This document shows positions 47,242-58,149 of a stretch of 64,000 bases of DNA, piece by piece. This stretch comes from Trichuris trichiura. Taxonomy: Eukaryota > Nematoda > Enoplea > Trichinellida > Trichuridae. Every line of letters starts with the position of its first letter. The first letter of the stretch is position 1. The position numbers were made by a program, and so were the translations under genes. The notes beneath the pieces were generated by a model. The model saw only the letters and a program-made list of their open reading frames with translations. It was not told the DNA's origin and made no database searches. The DNA lies in assembly GCA_037903355.1 (NCBI GenBank), contig JBAJFE010000014.1, forward strand, positions 3,906,001 to 3,970,000. The letters are read 5' to 3'.

Positions 47242-47390
47242 ACCTGTCGCGGTATTGAAGAATGTCTTTATTACGGATTTTCTCCCGTTGTGAAAATAAC
47301 AAAGAGGTTTTGACACTTCTTCCGGAGCTTTCGGGTTCTTTCGCGACCCGTCTTCAGCGGTGAAATTATGTATATTAACCTGTCGCGGTA
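47242..47390 (-). mobile_element. 123-bp PLE 3' scrap with 13-bp target duplication
   Basis: ACCTGTCGCGGTA is repeated at 47242-47254 and 47378-47390 and encloses 123 bp. On the minus strand the insertion consists of a hammerhead-like core (47329-47357: CTGAAGA, GGGTC...GACCC-type stem, GAAAGCTCCGG) followed by the inverted partial terminal repeat (CGGGAGAAAATCCGTAATAA). Nothing else of the element is present: an extreme 5' truncation. Confidence 0.75.
47329..47357 (-). ncRNA. Hammerhead-ribozyme-like core
   Basis: Minus strand: CTGAAGA, a CGGGTC...GAACCC stem II and GAAAGCTCCGGAAG. Core of the 123-bp PLE scrap. Confidence 0.6.
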
Positions 47391-47568
47391 GGACAAGTTC
47401 CGACAAGTCTTTAGGCGCCCATTACAAGTAGTGAAACTTGTACATTTACTCTAAGCTTACAGCCATTTCTCTGAAACCAGCTTATTCCGAAAATAAACAG
47501 TATTTCATGATGAAGAAATTTATGACGGATGTGTCCCGTTTGTATTCTATTCGGAGAGACTCCGGAGC

Positions 47569-47596
47569 TTTCGGGTCATTCGAGACCCATCATCAG
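47569..47596 (-). ncRNA. Hammerhead-ribozyme-like core, canonical
   Basis: Minus strand: CTGATGA (the canonical box), GGGTC...GACCC stem II, GAAAG, then CTCCGGAGTC, which supplies a GTC cleavage triplet. It is the best-preserved copy in the window. Confidence 0.7.
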
Positions 47597-47817
47597 CGGT
47601 CTTAAGTGTAAATATGAATTGTGCTAGCGAGTGCCATCTATCGATTCTGTGGATTTTAAAGCCTTCCGTTTGTAGGTTTTTGTATTTGAGTCTGTCAGCG
47701 CACTTTTTTTTCTTCTTTTTTTTCTTTATCTTTCTTTGTTCCATTTATATTGCAGTTTTGTCCATTTCTGTTTGTTCTAATTATTTGTTTTTTCTTCTTT
47801 CCCGGTTTTTTTGTATT

Positions 47818-49987
47818 TCATCTGTTGAGTGAGCAACAATTATACCGCGTCACAATATTTGTCCAAATCCCACTTATGTCCACTCCTTGATCGCGGTTGT
47901 AAGTCGTATTATGTCTAATATGTAGTGCTTCTTTAATTCTTCTTAACCGTAAATTGTTTTCGTAACATAAAACTTTTGGGTGGAGTGGTTGCGTGCATTG
48001 CGTCGCGTGTTCCACTACAGCAGAGGCTTGTTTGGCTTTTTCCATTGTAATTTTTGGGTCCACGATTGGTTTGCCTCGCAGTGTCGTTAGATTGGTACCA
48101 TTGTTAAGTATGGCTTTCGCGTTATTGTAACTTGTGAGTTTTTTATGTGTTCGTTAAATCTATGCTCCAGGGTGTTTCCCGTTTCACCAATATAAATCCC
48201 TGAGCAAGAACATTCAACCGCGTATATTAATCCTGTCTTTTTGTTTGCGGGGATTTTAGTTTTGTCTGTGCGAAGAATTGCCCTGAGGTTGGGCGAACTT
48301 TTGAAAAAGACTCTGAAGCCTAATCTTTTTCCTAATTGGACAATCTTTTCGCCTAAACCTGCCACATAAGGAATAACCAGACAAGTGTCGTGCAGAGTGT
48401 TTTGCTCTGGAGACTCACGTGTGCGAAGCTTGTGGCTGAGCACTTGGTTGATGAAGGATTTAGGATAACCGTTTTTGTAGAAGACTTTTCTAATGTTGTT
48501 AATTTCTGGTTGGAGATATTCGGGACTGCATAAATTGAATGCTCTGTCTATCATTCCGGAGAGGATACCACGCGTTACTGATCGTGGGTGATGTGATGAA
48601 AAATTGAGATACTGATCTGTGTGCGTGGGTTTTCTATACACTCTGGTTTTAAGGCCTTCGCTTGAGCGAATGATTAAGGCGACCAGGAAGGGCAAGGTTT
48701 TGTTATCTTCTTTTTCCATTGTGAAGACTATTTGGTTAGGACGGACGTTGTTGAGGAATTGTATAAATTGTTCTCCTTTCCAGCTTTGATAATGACAAAG
48801 ATGTCGTCTACGTATCTTTTAAAAAGGCGTGGAGCTATGTGTCTGTCTATAGTTCTGAACATTTGTCTTTCAAAGTTTTCCATAAAAATTTCAGCTAATA
48901 CAGGGGATAGGGGCTTCCCATAGGTACTCCGTTAGATTGTTTATAGAACTTGTTATCAAAAGTGAAGTGATTGCCTTCTTGCATGCAAAACGAAGCCAGC
49001 TTGACAATGTGAAAGGGATTTAATTTAGTTCTGCTGGGTAGATTTGTGTCCGTGTGGAGGAGATTGTGTAAGGTCTCTAGGGTGTCGGATATTGGGATGC
49101 TGGGAAATAACTCTTTTACTTCATAGCTGACTGAAATCTCGTCGGGTTCCAAACAATAGTTTCTTATTTCGTTGACGAGCGTTTTGCTGTTTTTAACAAA
49201 GGATGGTTCCTTGCCTGTTAGAGGTTTGATGATCTTACTTAGGTATCTACTGAGTTCAGTGGTGATGCTGTTAATTGTGGAGACTATCGGTCTCAGCGGG
49301 ATATCTGGTTTGTGTACTTTTGGGAGACCATAGAGTTCAGGGGGTCTGAAATTCGATCCCAACTTAAGATGTGTTGTCATTTTAGTGATAGCAGGTTCTT
49401 TGGTTTCTGTGGCATATGTGATGAGAAGAGATCGGAGATTTTTTCGGGAAATCTCTGTAGGGTCGGTTGATAGGGGGGTATAATTGCTGGTGTTCAAGAT
49501 AGCTGTCAACTTTTCGATGTAGGTGCTTCTGTCAAGTAAGACGATTCTACTCCCTTTGTCTGCTTTGGTTAGGATTCTGTTGGGTTGTTTTCTAAGTTTA
49601 TATAAGCTGTTTATCTCATGTCGGCTTAGGTTCGAAGTGGCAGTGAAGTGGTGGCCTAGTATCAATGTAGATAAATTACTTTTGATCTGTGTGGCCTTTT
49701 GTGTGTCCGACGAAGATAGGCTGTCTTCAACAGAGGCAATGATGTCGAGAAGTGGTGGTTGTTTTGGTGTTGGGACGAAGTTACCCTCCTTTTTCTAATA
49801 TATGCTTCTCATTTTCACTTAGAGGGAAAGAGCTGAGATTTATTATCGCTGAGTTTAGCTCTGACCTAGGAGTTCTTTGTGGAATATTTCTGTGAGCGTT
49901 TGAAGATGTTGTCGGAATATTAGCGGAATGTTGTCGTTGTTGGAATAGCTCCGGAGTCTCTTTATATAGAATACAAACGGGACACAT
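47818..49987 (-). pseudogene. PLE reverse transcriptase with GIY-YIG endonuclease, frameshifted
   Basis: The frame begins near 49987 (ELNSAIINLSSFPLSENEK near 49870), shifts at about 49790, continues with LTKADKGSRIVLLDRSTY, FRPPELYGLPKVHKP (about 49340) and SVSYEVKELFPSIP, where the first catalytic Asp of RT (usually SYDV or SFDV) is Glu. GVPMGSP is at about 48920; a one-base change near 48905 shifts the frame, after which RYVDDIFVII (about 48810) gives the YxDD box. Another shift lies near 48770. The C-terminus has GLIYAVECSCSGIYIGETGNTLEHRF (GIY-YIG nuclease, about 48230-48150), a shift near 48090, and the tail to the stop at 47818. At least four frame breaks make it inactive. Confidence 0.88.
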
Positions 49988-50289
49988 CCGTAATAAATTT
50001 CTTCATCATGAAAACATATTGTCCCGTACCAAGAAACCACGTTTTCAATAAACAGTATTAGAATAAAACCAAGCAGTGCTACGCCAGAGTTCGGATCTAA
50101 GGATGAACGAAAGTTTATCACTCGAAGCTGCCAGATAGGCACTGACACAATTCAAAACGAACATCGAATAATTTGCATTTATGCAAATCCGTTTTTACAG
50201 TAGTGGGGATGCTCTAATCTTAAAAAACTACTAACAGCACAGAAAAAAAAATTTCGGTCAATCTACATATGGCATCCCAAGTACGTGTC

Positions 50290-51714
50290 TTATAAAACAA
50301 CAGCCATTGTGTGCGCAACTGGACTTCCCACTAAATGAGCATATTCTTTCAGTTCGCTAATCAAACCTTCGCCCACTTCGTTCTCTTGCAGGTACTCCCC
50401 AAAACGAAGCAGTTTAAGTTCGTCGTTCCTTTCGGAAAACAAAACCCATATATTATTCGTGGAGACTGGATCAAAAGTGGCGGTTACTTCATGAGGTGCA
50501 AATCGGCAACACGTACGCTCACCAAGCATACGTACGCAGTCTTGAATAGGGAACCAGGCAAAAGTTTCAGGGCAAAGTAAATCACTTGGAAAGAAAGCAC
50601 CTTTGTAGCGCATCTTTGCACATGATGGAATGTAGTAGCCCATATAATAATATCGTAAGCTGGGGGTTATTTGGCTCAATTTTCTGGTCAGCTCTATCTC
50701 CTTCAATGCTGAGTAAATGCCGAAGGAAAGAAAGCGAAGGTCGGGATCGTAAAAGAAGTACTTGGAAGAAATGCAAGCAGGCAATATATCCAGAACGCTT
50801 ACCGCGACCAAACGTTCGTCCAAGTAAAATTGATAATGAAAACTTCCAAAGCCAGGGTGATCAGGGTGATCCACTCCTTCTAGCAAAAAAGGAGAAACGC
50901 AAAGAAAGCTCCTATATTTAGATTCGGTAACAGACTTCGGCTCGTCTCTATGGACAAACGTCTGATACTTTTTGTATAAGTTGAAGCTGTCACCAAAAGT
51001 TTCCTCAAATTCCGTACATGGAGGACTACTGCAAAGCAGCTTGACTGAAAGCCTATGCTTCCAAGACGATTCGCTGTTGGCCATGTTTAAAAAATCCTCT
51101 ATTGTTTTCACCGGAGGCAGTTTTTTAATCCATAAAGCAGGATCAATCCCTTTGGCTTTAAGCTTTTCCAATTTCCTCGTACGACGCTTCCACTTTGCTT
51201 TACGTAGCAGTAACTCTAACGGCTTCTTCTGTGGTCGTGTCGAGCACGATGCCACAAAGTTTTTCACACTTGATAGGCTTGTAATGACAGCTTCAGGTCT
51301 GCTATCCTGACTATCCAAAGTAACCGTATGACCCGCACTGGCTTCCTTGGACAAATGGTTGGTGTGTTCTTCATCCCGGCAAGGCAGATCAAATTTTGCG
51401 CTTCCCTTGTGGATATCACCATTTTTCAAAAAGTTGGCAAATCGTTTCATTACACGTTTTTGACTTTTGGACGGTTTAAAGCTCAAAGCGTGACATCTAA
51501 TTACGTAAGCTGGACAGCAGGACCTCTCCAACACAGGCTTGTAGCAATACAGTCCAGAACGACGCCAGCCCCGGTCAATCAGTTTCTGGTAGTCGCTAGT
51601 GCTCAAACGGTGCAACCACATCCCGTAATTACTTCTGTCTCCTCTAGCCAAGGAACAGTATCCACAGTGGGACTGCGACTGTAAACCAAGATATTGAACA
51701 ATGCTCATTAACAT
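50290..51714 (-). CDS. ATE1: Arginyl-tRNA--protein transferase 1
   Basis: A single 474-codon frame without introns; ATG 51714 or the Met two codons later may be used. The N-terminal domain has the conserved cysteines of HCGYCSLARG, RSNYGMWLHRLS, LIDRGWRRSGLYCYKP and CCPAYVIRC; the C-terminal GNAT-like domain has GSFHYQFYLDERLVAVSVLDILP, YSALKEIE and YYYMGYYIPSCAKMRYKG. ATE1 transfers Arg from tRNA to N-terminal Asp, Glu or oxidised Cys, marking proteins for the N-end-rule pathway in cytosol and nucleus. Length is close to other animal ATE1 (about 500). The stop is about 230 bases from the PLE insertion. Confidence 0.96.
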   Translation of the reverse strand: MLMSIVQYLGLQSQSHCGYCSLARGDRSNYGMWLHRLSTSDYQKLIDRGWRRSGLYCYKPVLERSCCPAYVIRCHALSFKPSKSQKRVMKRFANFLKNGDIHKGSAKFDLPCRDEEHTNHLSKEASAGHTVTLDSQDSRPEAVITSLSSVKNFVASCSTRPQKKPLELLLRKAKWKRRTRKLEKLKAKGIDPALWIKKLPPVKTIEDFLNMANSESSWKHRLSVKLLCSSPPCTEFEETFGDSFNLYKKYQTFVHRDEPKSVTESKYRSFLCVSPFLLEGVDHPDHPGFGSFHYQFYLDERLVAVSVLDILPACISSKYFFYDPDLRFLSFGIYSALKEIELTRKLSQITPSLRYYYMGYYIPSCAKMRYKGAFFPSDLLCPETFAWFPIQDCVRMLGERTCCRFAPHEVTATFDPVSTNNIWVLFSERNDELKLLRFGEYLQENEVGEGLISELKEYAHLVGSPVAHTMAVVL

Positions 51715-52356
51715 TGTTTTTTCTTCTAACAGAATTATTTTAGCAACCGATTAAGCATCTAAAACATGAAAGAATGCGTTCATGTTCATTCCAAGCGGTA
51801 CTGTTACTAAAGAACACATGGTCAATGAACGGGCGGACGAACGAATAAAAAAAGCGAAAACGCTTATTGTGAATAATTACTTGCCCGTCAATTCCTCAAT
51901 CATGTATCATTTTTGCGATCAACAATACTGATCCGGAATAAACAACATCGATCACGAAGAAGCAAAATAAGCTGAACGTGGCTTAAATAAATCAGGAAGC
52001 TACAGTACTTTGAAACCATCAAGTTCGATTACATCGGAAGGCGCCGTGTTAACCGTTTACTGATTCTAGCATTCACGTAGCGACAAAGTTTCGGAAAGAC
52101 TTAGTCGTTAAACAGCTTATTACGTGAAATGCTTTAAATTTGCATCCGCTCTGATCAGCAGTAAGACAACTTAAACCTTTTTGGTGCATTTTCTCATTAA
52201 GAACAACCACGGAAGTGCAGCTTTGCTTCAAGTAACGTATTTCTTAATTTTTCAGCACGGTATATATCGCTTTTCAACAATTTGTCTCGTCATTTTCTTA
52301 TCCAATTTCCAAATATGATGCAAACGTTAATATTACTAATGCATTTTTCTCTCAGC
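51715..52356. other. Gene-free interval
   Basis: 5' flank of ATE1. No coding or repeat recognised. Confidence 0.5.
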
Positions 52357-52750
52357 TTAGACAGCCACTGATATGACGCTTCTGCGATAGCTTCTGCTTA
52401 ACATTTCGACGGATACGGAATATGTTGCCTGAAATTCATGCCCACTTAGTCTTTCATCTTTCTCACAACTTTGCTGATTGTGAACGCCTGAATTAAAGGT
52501 AAATGCGTAGTGGATTATTGCAGTTTCTTTCGACTGGTATTTTGTCTTCGTTTTCTTCATTCTGTTCAAATGAAAGACAGTACCATATTAATGTTTGAAT
52601 TAGTAAAGTTGAATCACATCGTTTCTCAATTACGCGTGCGTACCTGATGATGCTTTGAAACCATTTTTGGCTGTCGCTCGCTTCACCGTAAAAGAAATTG
52701 TGAGTATCGACTGTGTTCAGTTTTGGCCGCTGGGGAATAATATCTGCCAT
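52357..52750 (-). CDS. Possible small gene divergent from VPS72
   Basis: A tentative two-exon model: 52750-52644 (MADIIPQRPKLNTVDTHNFF, ending in the strong donor AG/GTACGC) and 52561-52357, joined in phase 2, would encode 103 residues. The first exon looks protein-like; the second is basic and Ser-rich without motifs. No family is recognised. The ATG is one base from the VPS72 ATG on the other strand, so the two 5' regions would overlap completely, which makes this model doubtful. It may simply be antisense reading of the VPS72 leader. Confidence 0.25.
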
Positions 52751-52751
52751 A

Positions 52752-53927
52752 ATGTCATCCCGTTCTCGTCGCTCAAATGCCGGTGGGCAAATGAAGGAAC
52801 TGATGGCAAAGTTGGATGTCGAGGAGTTTTACTCAAATACCTATGGCGGTTTTGTTGAGGTAAGCTGTTCCTTTGTATGAAAATGCAATAGTCGAAGGGA
52901 TACTGCCTCAGATCGTTGTAACTTGTTGACATTTTGCCAGGATGAGGAAGATGGTAATTTTTCGGAGGAGGAGCAGTCATCGGCAAGTTCAGAGTCCAAC
53001 ATTGAAACTGATGAAGAAGCAATTCTTGATTCCGGCGAGATTTATGGTCAAAGCGAAGATGATGACGAGCAGGGAAAAAGCAAACGAAAGCCGAGACTAA
53101 AGATACCAGTGAAGTACAAGTTCAGGGATCCTTTTGGACCAATGAAGAAAACGTCTGAAATCACGGAACCTAGCTATAAACGCAGAAGAATAGTAAATGA
53201 GCACGATCAGCCGGCTCCTGTTGTGCACGGTTCGCTTTGGTGTTACCCGAAAGGCTTCCTGAAAGTTGTTAAATTTCAGAAAAGCATTTGAGAAAAACCA
53301 CGTTGGAGAAGTCGGCTGAAGCCGTCAGGCGTCGAAGCGCAGCCAAACGTATAAAGAGGCACTGTACAAAAGTGAGAAGCGTGGCATTAACCCAAGAGGA
53401 GCGCTTGGACGAAGCGAGAATAACGGAAATATTGAACGAGCAATCTCTAAGTATGCTTGTTCTTCTTTTCGTCACTCTGACCTTTTGTCAATGCTGCGTT
53501 CAGAACGCTTTTGTGAATTTCAATTGGAGGAAAAAAAGAAAAGAAGCGAGCGTAAAATAGAGGAAGTTCGTCCGCCCTATGTTAGATTCGTATCCTCTAT
53601 GGAGCCGGCCGATCCAAACTTGGCAGAGTGAGAATGAGCCCTTTTTCATGCATGCATTGAGCTTCACGTCTTTGCAGTGTTAGTCGGAGTGCCGACGATA
53701 GAGAGGATGCTAATTGCAAGATGTTGCAGAACAGCGTGATATTTTCGGACGAACAATTATTTAAGGAAACGTTTTCTTGTTGGAAAAAGGCACCCAAAAT
53801 ACCGGAACAGAAAAGATGTGTTATTTTTGGCACCCCAGCAAATTACATTGACCCTTTCACCCAGCTGCCGTTTTCCAATGTGGCGGCGTATAAGAAATTG
53901 CGAGAATTATATGGTAAAAAACGTTAG
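52752..53927 (+). CDS. VPS72: VPS72/YL1, histone H2A.Z chaperone
   Basis: Five exons join in phase: 52752-52859, 52941-53229, 53280-53450, 53504-53627 and 53678-53927, giving 313 residues. The N-terminus has the YL1 signature RRSNAGGQM...LMAKLDVEEFYSN.YGGF, then an acidic stretch (FSEEEQSSASSES to SEDDDEQ), the basic region LTQEERLDEARITEILNEQSL followed by a charged EEKKKRSERK segment, and the YL1 C-terminal domain KRCVIFGTPANYIDPFTQLP with VAAYKKLRELY. VPS72 belongs to the SWR1/SRCAP and NuA4/TIP60 complexes and delivers H2A.Z-H2B to chromatin. Introns are 50-81 bases. A polypyrimidine-CAG acceptor ends at 52720, 31 bases before the ATG. Confidence 0.95.
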
Positions 53928-56031
53928 CAGGATTGAGTATTGAAGCTAATAAAATGTTATCAAAAGGTGAAAATGAGTTTCAGTGGTTGAATGTGTTTAA
54001 AACTTTTTCCTCGTTCTCGCAAAGGGACATTTGTTTATTATTAACTGTATAGATTAGAAGTCAATTAGAATGACCAGCGATCGCGAACCGGACGTCCTCG
54101 CCTGCCTAAGAAGCACATAGATTCGTGCAAAATCCTTAGGAGTAAACACATGCTTCCTATCATTTTCTCTTTAAACTCCAATCATAAGTAATAGATATAG
54201 CAGTAAGCATTTAGTGCACAATGAGTTGCGCAGGTAGACGACCGTGCAATTCGCGATTGCACGTCTGTTCTAATTTAGCTTTCAAAACGATGGCACATTA
54301 ATCCGTAAAAAATATATCGTTATGATAGTTTGATTATTTTAATTTTTTTTGGCTCAACACTACACTTCCTCATGTTAGCTAGCTCACTAACTCAGTAAAG
54401 AACTGCGTCGTTTGAAGGTTGTCATGTATTAAATACGGTGTGCATTGTCTTTGCTACTAAATTTGAAGCCAAGAAATAGATGTCATCGTCAACCGTCGTC
54501 TGCTTACGACAGACGATGGTTTATGCCTAGCAATGCAGTTGGAAAGTTTTAGAAAACTGCTATTTCTTGACTTCCGAATTTGTTTCATTGACTTTCTCAT
54601 ACATCCTACCAGGAACATATGCTATAATGTAACTGTAAGCGTGTGATACGACTATGCTTGCCTATCCAACTTCAGTATTTCCAGTAGTGCGTATTCGCAC
54701 TTACCAGGGATGCTTGTGCACGGCCAGCTTGGTTTCTGGAGAAGGCAGATCTTTTTTATTGTCAGCATATGAAAAGTGTTAAATCAATGTTTTCCAATTA
54801 TTTTATGCTCCACTCTTGTTAGCTGCTTAAATTCATAAAGACAGAGCGTAAACTGCAGCCACCCCAATTTAAACTTTGTCGGATTTTAAATTTTAAAAGT
54901 TTCAAATAATTTTTGGTTGCGTAAGCATGGCTCAGCTACTTTGAAATTCATGTATTCCCAGCGACGTTAACTCGTGCTCTTCATATGGTAAGTTGTTGTT
55001 TCTGAAAATTGCGCTTACAAATGCTAATATTTCCGTTCAAGATTTGTCCATTTAACGAGATAAAAAGTACAAAAGAAATTCGAAACTTTCGGGATTACCA
55101 GGTCATCAGGGAAAAAAATGTCAATTATATCCTACTAACCTTTTTGCCGAAAGCTTTTTTTATTGTGCTGATAGGATACTGAAATTGGAACGGATAACTG
55201 CCCTGGGCAATGAATCCTATTAGACGGAGAAACCGTTCTTTTCATGTAAATGCATAAGGACTGCTATGAGAAATATAGTCTTCGCATTCTAGTATCGTGC
55301 AGGTGTTAGCCGTAAGAAGTTAAGCAGAAACGCCGCGTGCACATGGAATGAGGAGCTTATTAATTTCAGGTTCAGCAAAAGGTTGCTATTAATATTAAAA
55401 AGCAGGATTGCGTGTAAGAGAGCTTAAATCGAACAGTTGCTTTAGGACGTTAATAGGCTGCTGTCTGTAAGCAAATCGGAAACTTTGATTTTTGGATTCT
55501 TAGCCGTTTTCAGTTAATCGCGTTAGCCTTTGAGCTTCCTAAATTTTTTAGCAACGCACGTTATCTTCATTATTTTCAGTTTGACGTAATTTACATGTTA
55601 AAATTGTCCCACGCTTTCACAAGAGGCTAAATATTCCTTTGTTATATAGTTGCTATCTTATAGCACTGTGAATTTTAAAGTCGGTTGTAGCTTGAACCTG
55701 GAATAAAATGCCTCTTAACCGTAAAATTGAATTGCAGTTCAACTGTCTTTAAGTTATGAGTTCTATTGTTATGGTGACCCAATCAAGTGTCACTAATCTG
55801 AAGTATGCCGACCCTGGTCCCAATATTTTTATTGCTGTGTAGCGTTCTTCTTTTATGGTGCCCTATCAGTCAAGCGTATGCCTTCTAGTTGTTCGTTGCT
55901 AGGCTCCAGTGCGTTAGCTCACTCGACTGCGCTTTAAAACATTTTGAAAGCAGAAGAGAAGCTTTCCAACCTAGTGCTTTTGTTTTACGAGTTCAAAATA
56001 TCGTTGAATTCTACGTTAAAGATGTGAGAAT
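53928..56031. other. Gene-free interval
   Basis: AT-rich, no exon chain. It holds the possible PLE scrap at 55087-55109. Confidence 0.45.
55087..55109 (-). ncRNA. Possible hammerhead-like core, weak stem
   Basis: Minus strand CTGATGA, 12 bases, GAAAGTTTC. Boxes are canonical but stem II pairs poorly, so it is either a decayed PLE 3' end or coincidence. Confidence 0.3.
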
Positions 56032-56459
56032 ATGTCTTCCAAAAAATCTGCTTTCCGTTTGTTAGGAAAGTATCCTGTAGGAAAAGAGGAAGTCGAAGAG
56101 AATTGGGATGAAAAAGAGAGTGTCACTGGGATACCTACTTTTGAAGGAGGCAGCGCAAGGGAGTTAGCGTTGTGATTCAGGCTGTCACAAACCGAGCTGA
56201 AATGGTGACAACAGACGAAATACGCACGAGGATACGAGGCTTACTAGAGAACACGAAAAGCGATCGTTCTCTGCGACGTCGACAGGGAAAACTAAAACTG
56301 AAGCCTCACGAACAAGCGAACGCAATGTCAAAATTATGTAGGCGTTCCGCATGGGCGACCATAACGACGAAACTTCCGCCTCATGCTGACAGCCTTGACT
56401 ATGTGCGTCTTCGTTCGCGACACGGCGTATCTGACCAAAGGGTCGTAAGGCATCTCTGA
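56032..56459 (+). CDS. Possible two-exon gene, unknown
   Basis: An ATG at 56032 opens MSSKKSAFRLLGKYP, followed by a possible donor (CCT/GTAGGA); a TTCAG acceptor at about 56179 leads in phase to AVTNRAEMVTTDEIRTRIRG and a charged 80-residue stretch ending VSDQRVVRHL at 56457. Without splicing, the first frame ends at 56175 after 47 codons. The Lys/Arg-rich, amphipathic composition looks protein-like, but there is no recognised domain and the putative intron lacks a pyrimidine tract. Confidence 0.3.
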
Positions 56460-58117
56460 CAAATAGGGAAAATAATAAAAAAAGAGGATAATGATGTATG
56501 TTTCTGACCAACTGTCTGATAAGCAAAAATTTGGCAAAGTTTAATAATTGTTAGAAATTGATTGATCGTCGTCAACAGGAACCTTATCTTGAACAGATTT
56601 TCACTTGTGACATGAAGGAGTACCTCTACAATCAGAAGTGACTGGCTAGTTTTGTAAGTCAACGAACGCAGTTCTCCAGAGAACTGACTATCAATCTTCC
56701 CATTCATTGGGTATGTTCCCTGAACCCATTACCTGTCGGTTCTCACCTTTTGTCAGCCAAGACTATCACCTGCCAGAAAGAAAATGGAAGGGGAGTCTCA
56801 AAAATGAAATCTAAGAATTTGTGACCTCTTGCTTAAACAGTTTTTTTCGAAACCAACCTATTGGCTTGTTAAACATTGAGAACAACCTATTCTTTCCAAC
56901 GGGTACTATGTTAAATAAACATGATACACGCGTGGTACAAACGCGAAAATAAAAGTCTGTATGACTAGTGACACTTTGATTGGACTAATGGTCTAATGTT
57001 AGTATATTGATTCCGTAACGTGTAGTTCACCGTAAAACCTAACATCTTGGGCTTTAATTTAGAAATTTCCTTTTGTTAACTGATTGATGCAGCAATATCG
57101 TGGATGCAGTTGAAATGTATGCGTTTCATCGAGTTGCAGCGTGCGTATATGAATATATGAATACTGATCGCAAACGTTTGAGCGTTAGACTTCTGTTAAT
57201 AGACAAGTACGTTAGGCGAGGGATGTCACTGCGTTTGTCCTTTTAAATTTGATAAAATACGAGAATTCCAATGTTTGTTTTCTGATTTTTAGGTCATAGT
57301 GCTCTTTTCTTTTCAGGTTTTTCTTTTATTCTTAGTCTTTTAGTGTTTCGTCTTTTATTTTGTTATTAGTTTTCCCATGTCTTTGTCTTCATTTTGGATT
57401 TCATTTTCTGTCTTGGAAGTATTGCTTGTCCTTATTTCTTCCATCTTTTCGTCTGCTTGCTCCTTTTTTTCTTTCATCTTTTGTCTTCTTGGTATTTTCC
57501 CTGGTTCTTCTCATCTTTTGTCTTTTCTTGTGTTCATTTTGTTTCCTTCTTCTGTCTCTGTCCTAAAAGTCGGAAAAAGAAACTTTGCATTACAATATAT
57601 CAAAATTTGAACCTCAATGTGGTGTACCTATTAGCTGTCCTTAAGGTAGCTCCGGAAGCTTCGAAACTTTTTTATGTTTATCTTGTTAAAATGGACAGAC
57701 ATCGCGATATTCTTTGAGTGATCACATATACTGCGACGTGATACGAGGAGAGTCTTTCAAATGCAAGCCCTTGTTGTTATTAACGCTTATGCGCATTGCT
57801 CAAAGTGAGCTGATGAGGTCAAATGTAATCGCTTTCAAATATTATAACTTCATTATTGAAGCCATAATTTTTGGATTTACACAGAGACGTATACGTAAGC
57901 CGCAATCTTAGTCCAGTAGGCTTTAAATGGAGCATAGTTTCGTTGAGCTAGAACAGCAGTTATGCAAGCTACTATAGGACAAAATAAAGTGCACTACTTC
58001 GTTACCATATAGTGCTTTATGCTAACTTTATTTTTGTCAAGATATTCGCTTTAAAGAGTTGTTTGAACAAGGAATCGTATGGCTTAAAACTTATTTTAAC
58101 TGCTTTTTGTGTTGCAG
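56460..58117. other. Gene-free interval with pyrimidine-rich tract
   Basis: No gene recognised. 57300-57560 is very rich in T and C (repeated TCTTTTC and TTTTGTCTT words), so its Phe/Leu/Ser-rich open frames are artefacts. A strong acceptor TTGTGTTGCAG ends at 58117. Confidence 0.5.
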
Positions 58118-58149
58118 AGTCTCAGTTAATTGCTAAAATTATTTCCGGC

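Larger units (their letters stand above)
47492..50059 (-). mobile_element. Full-length Penelope-like element, 13-bp target duplication
   Basis: AATAAACAGTATT occurs at 47492-47504 and 50047-50059 and encloses 2,542 bp. The minus strand contains a 5' terminal repeat (50046 to about 49945), a reading frame with RT and GIY-YIG domains (about 49987-47818), a hammerhead-like core (47569-47596) and, at the 3' end, an inverted partial copy of the terminal repeat (47505-47568 matches 49945-50010 in reverse complement). A TATA-like TATATAAAG lies in the 5' repeat near 49962. Confidence 0.85.

Noticed and set aside
57640..57675. AGCTCCGGAAGCTTCGAAAC resembling a PLE stem III
   Set aside because: No CTGANGA box nearby; too short to call.
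57360..57717. Hydrophobic plus-strand open frames
   Set aside because: Products of a pyrimidine-rich tract; no domain, and three overlapping frames look alike.
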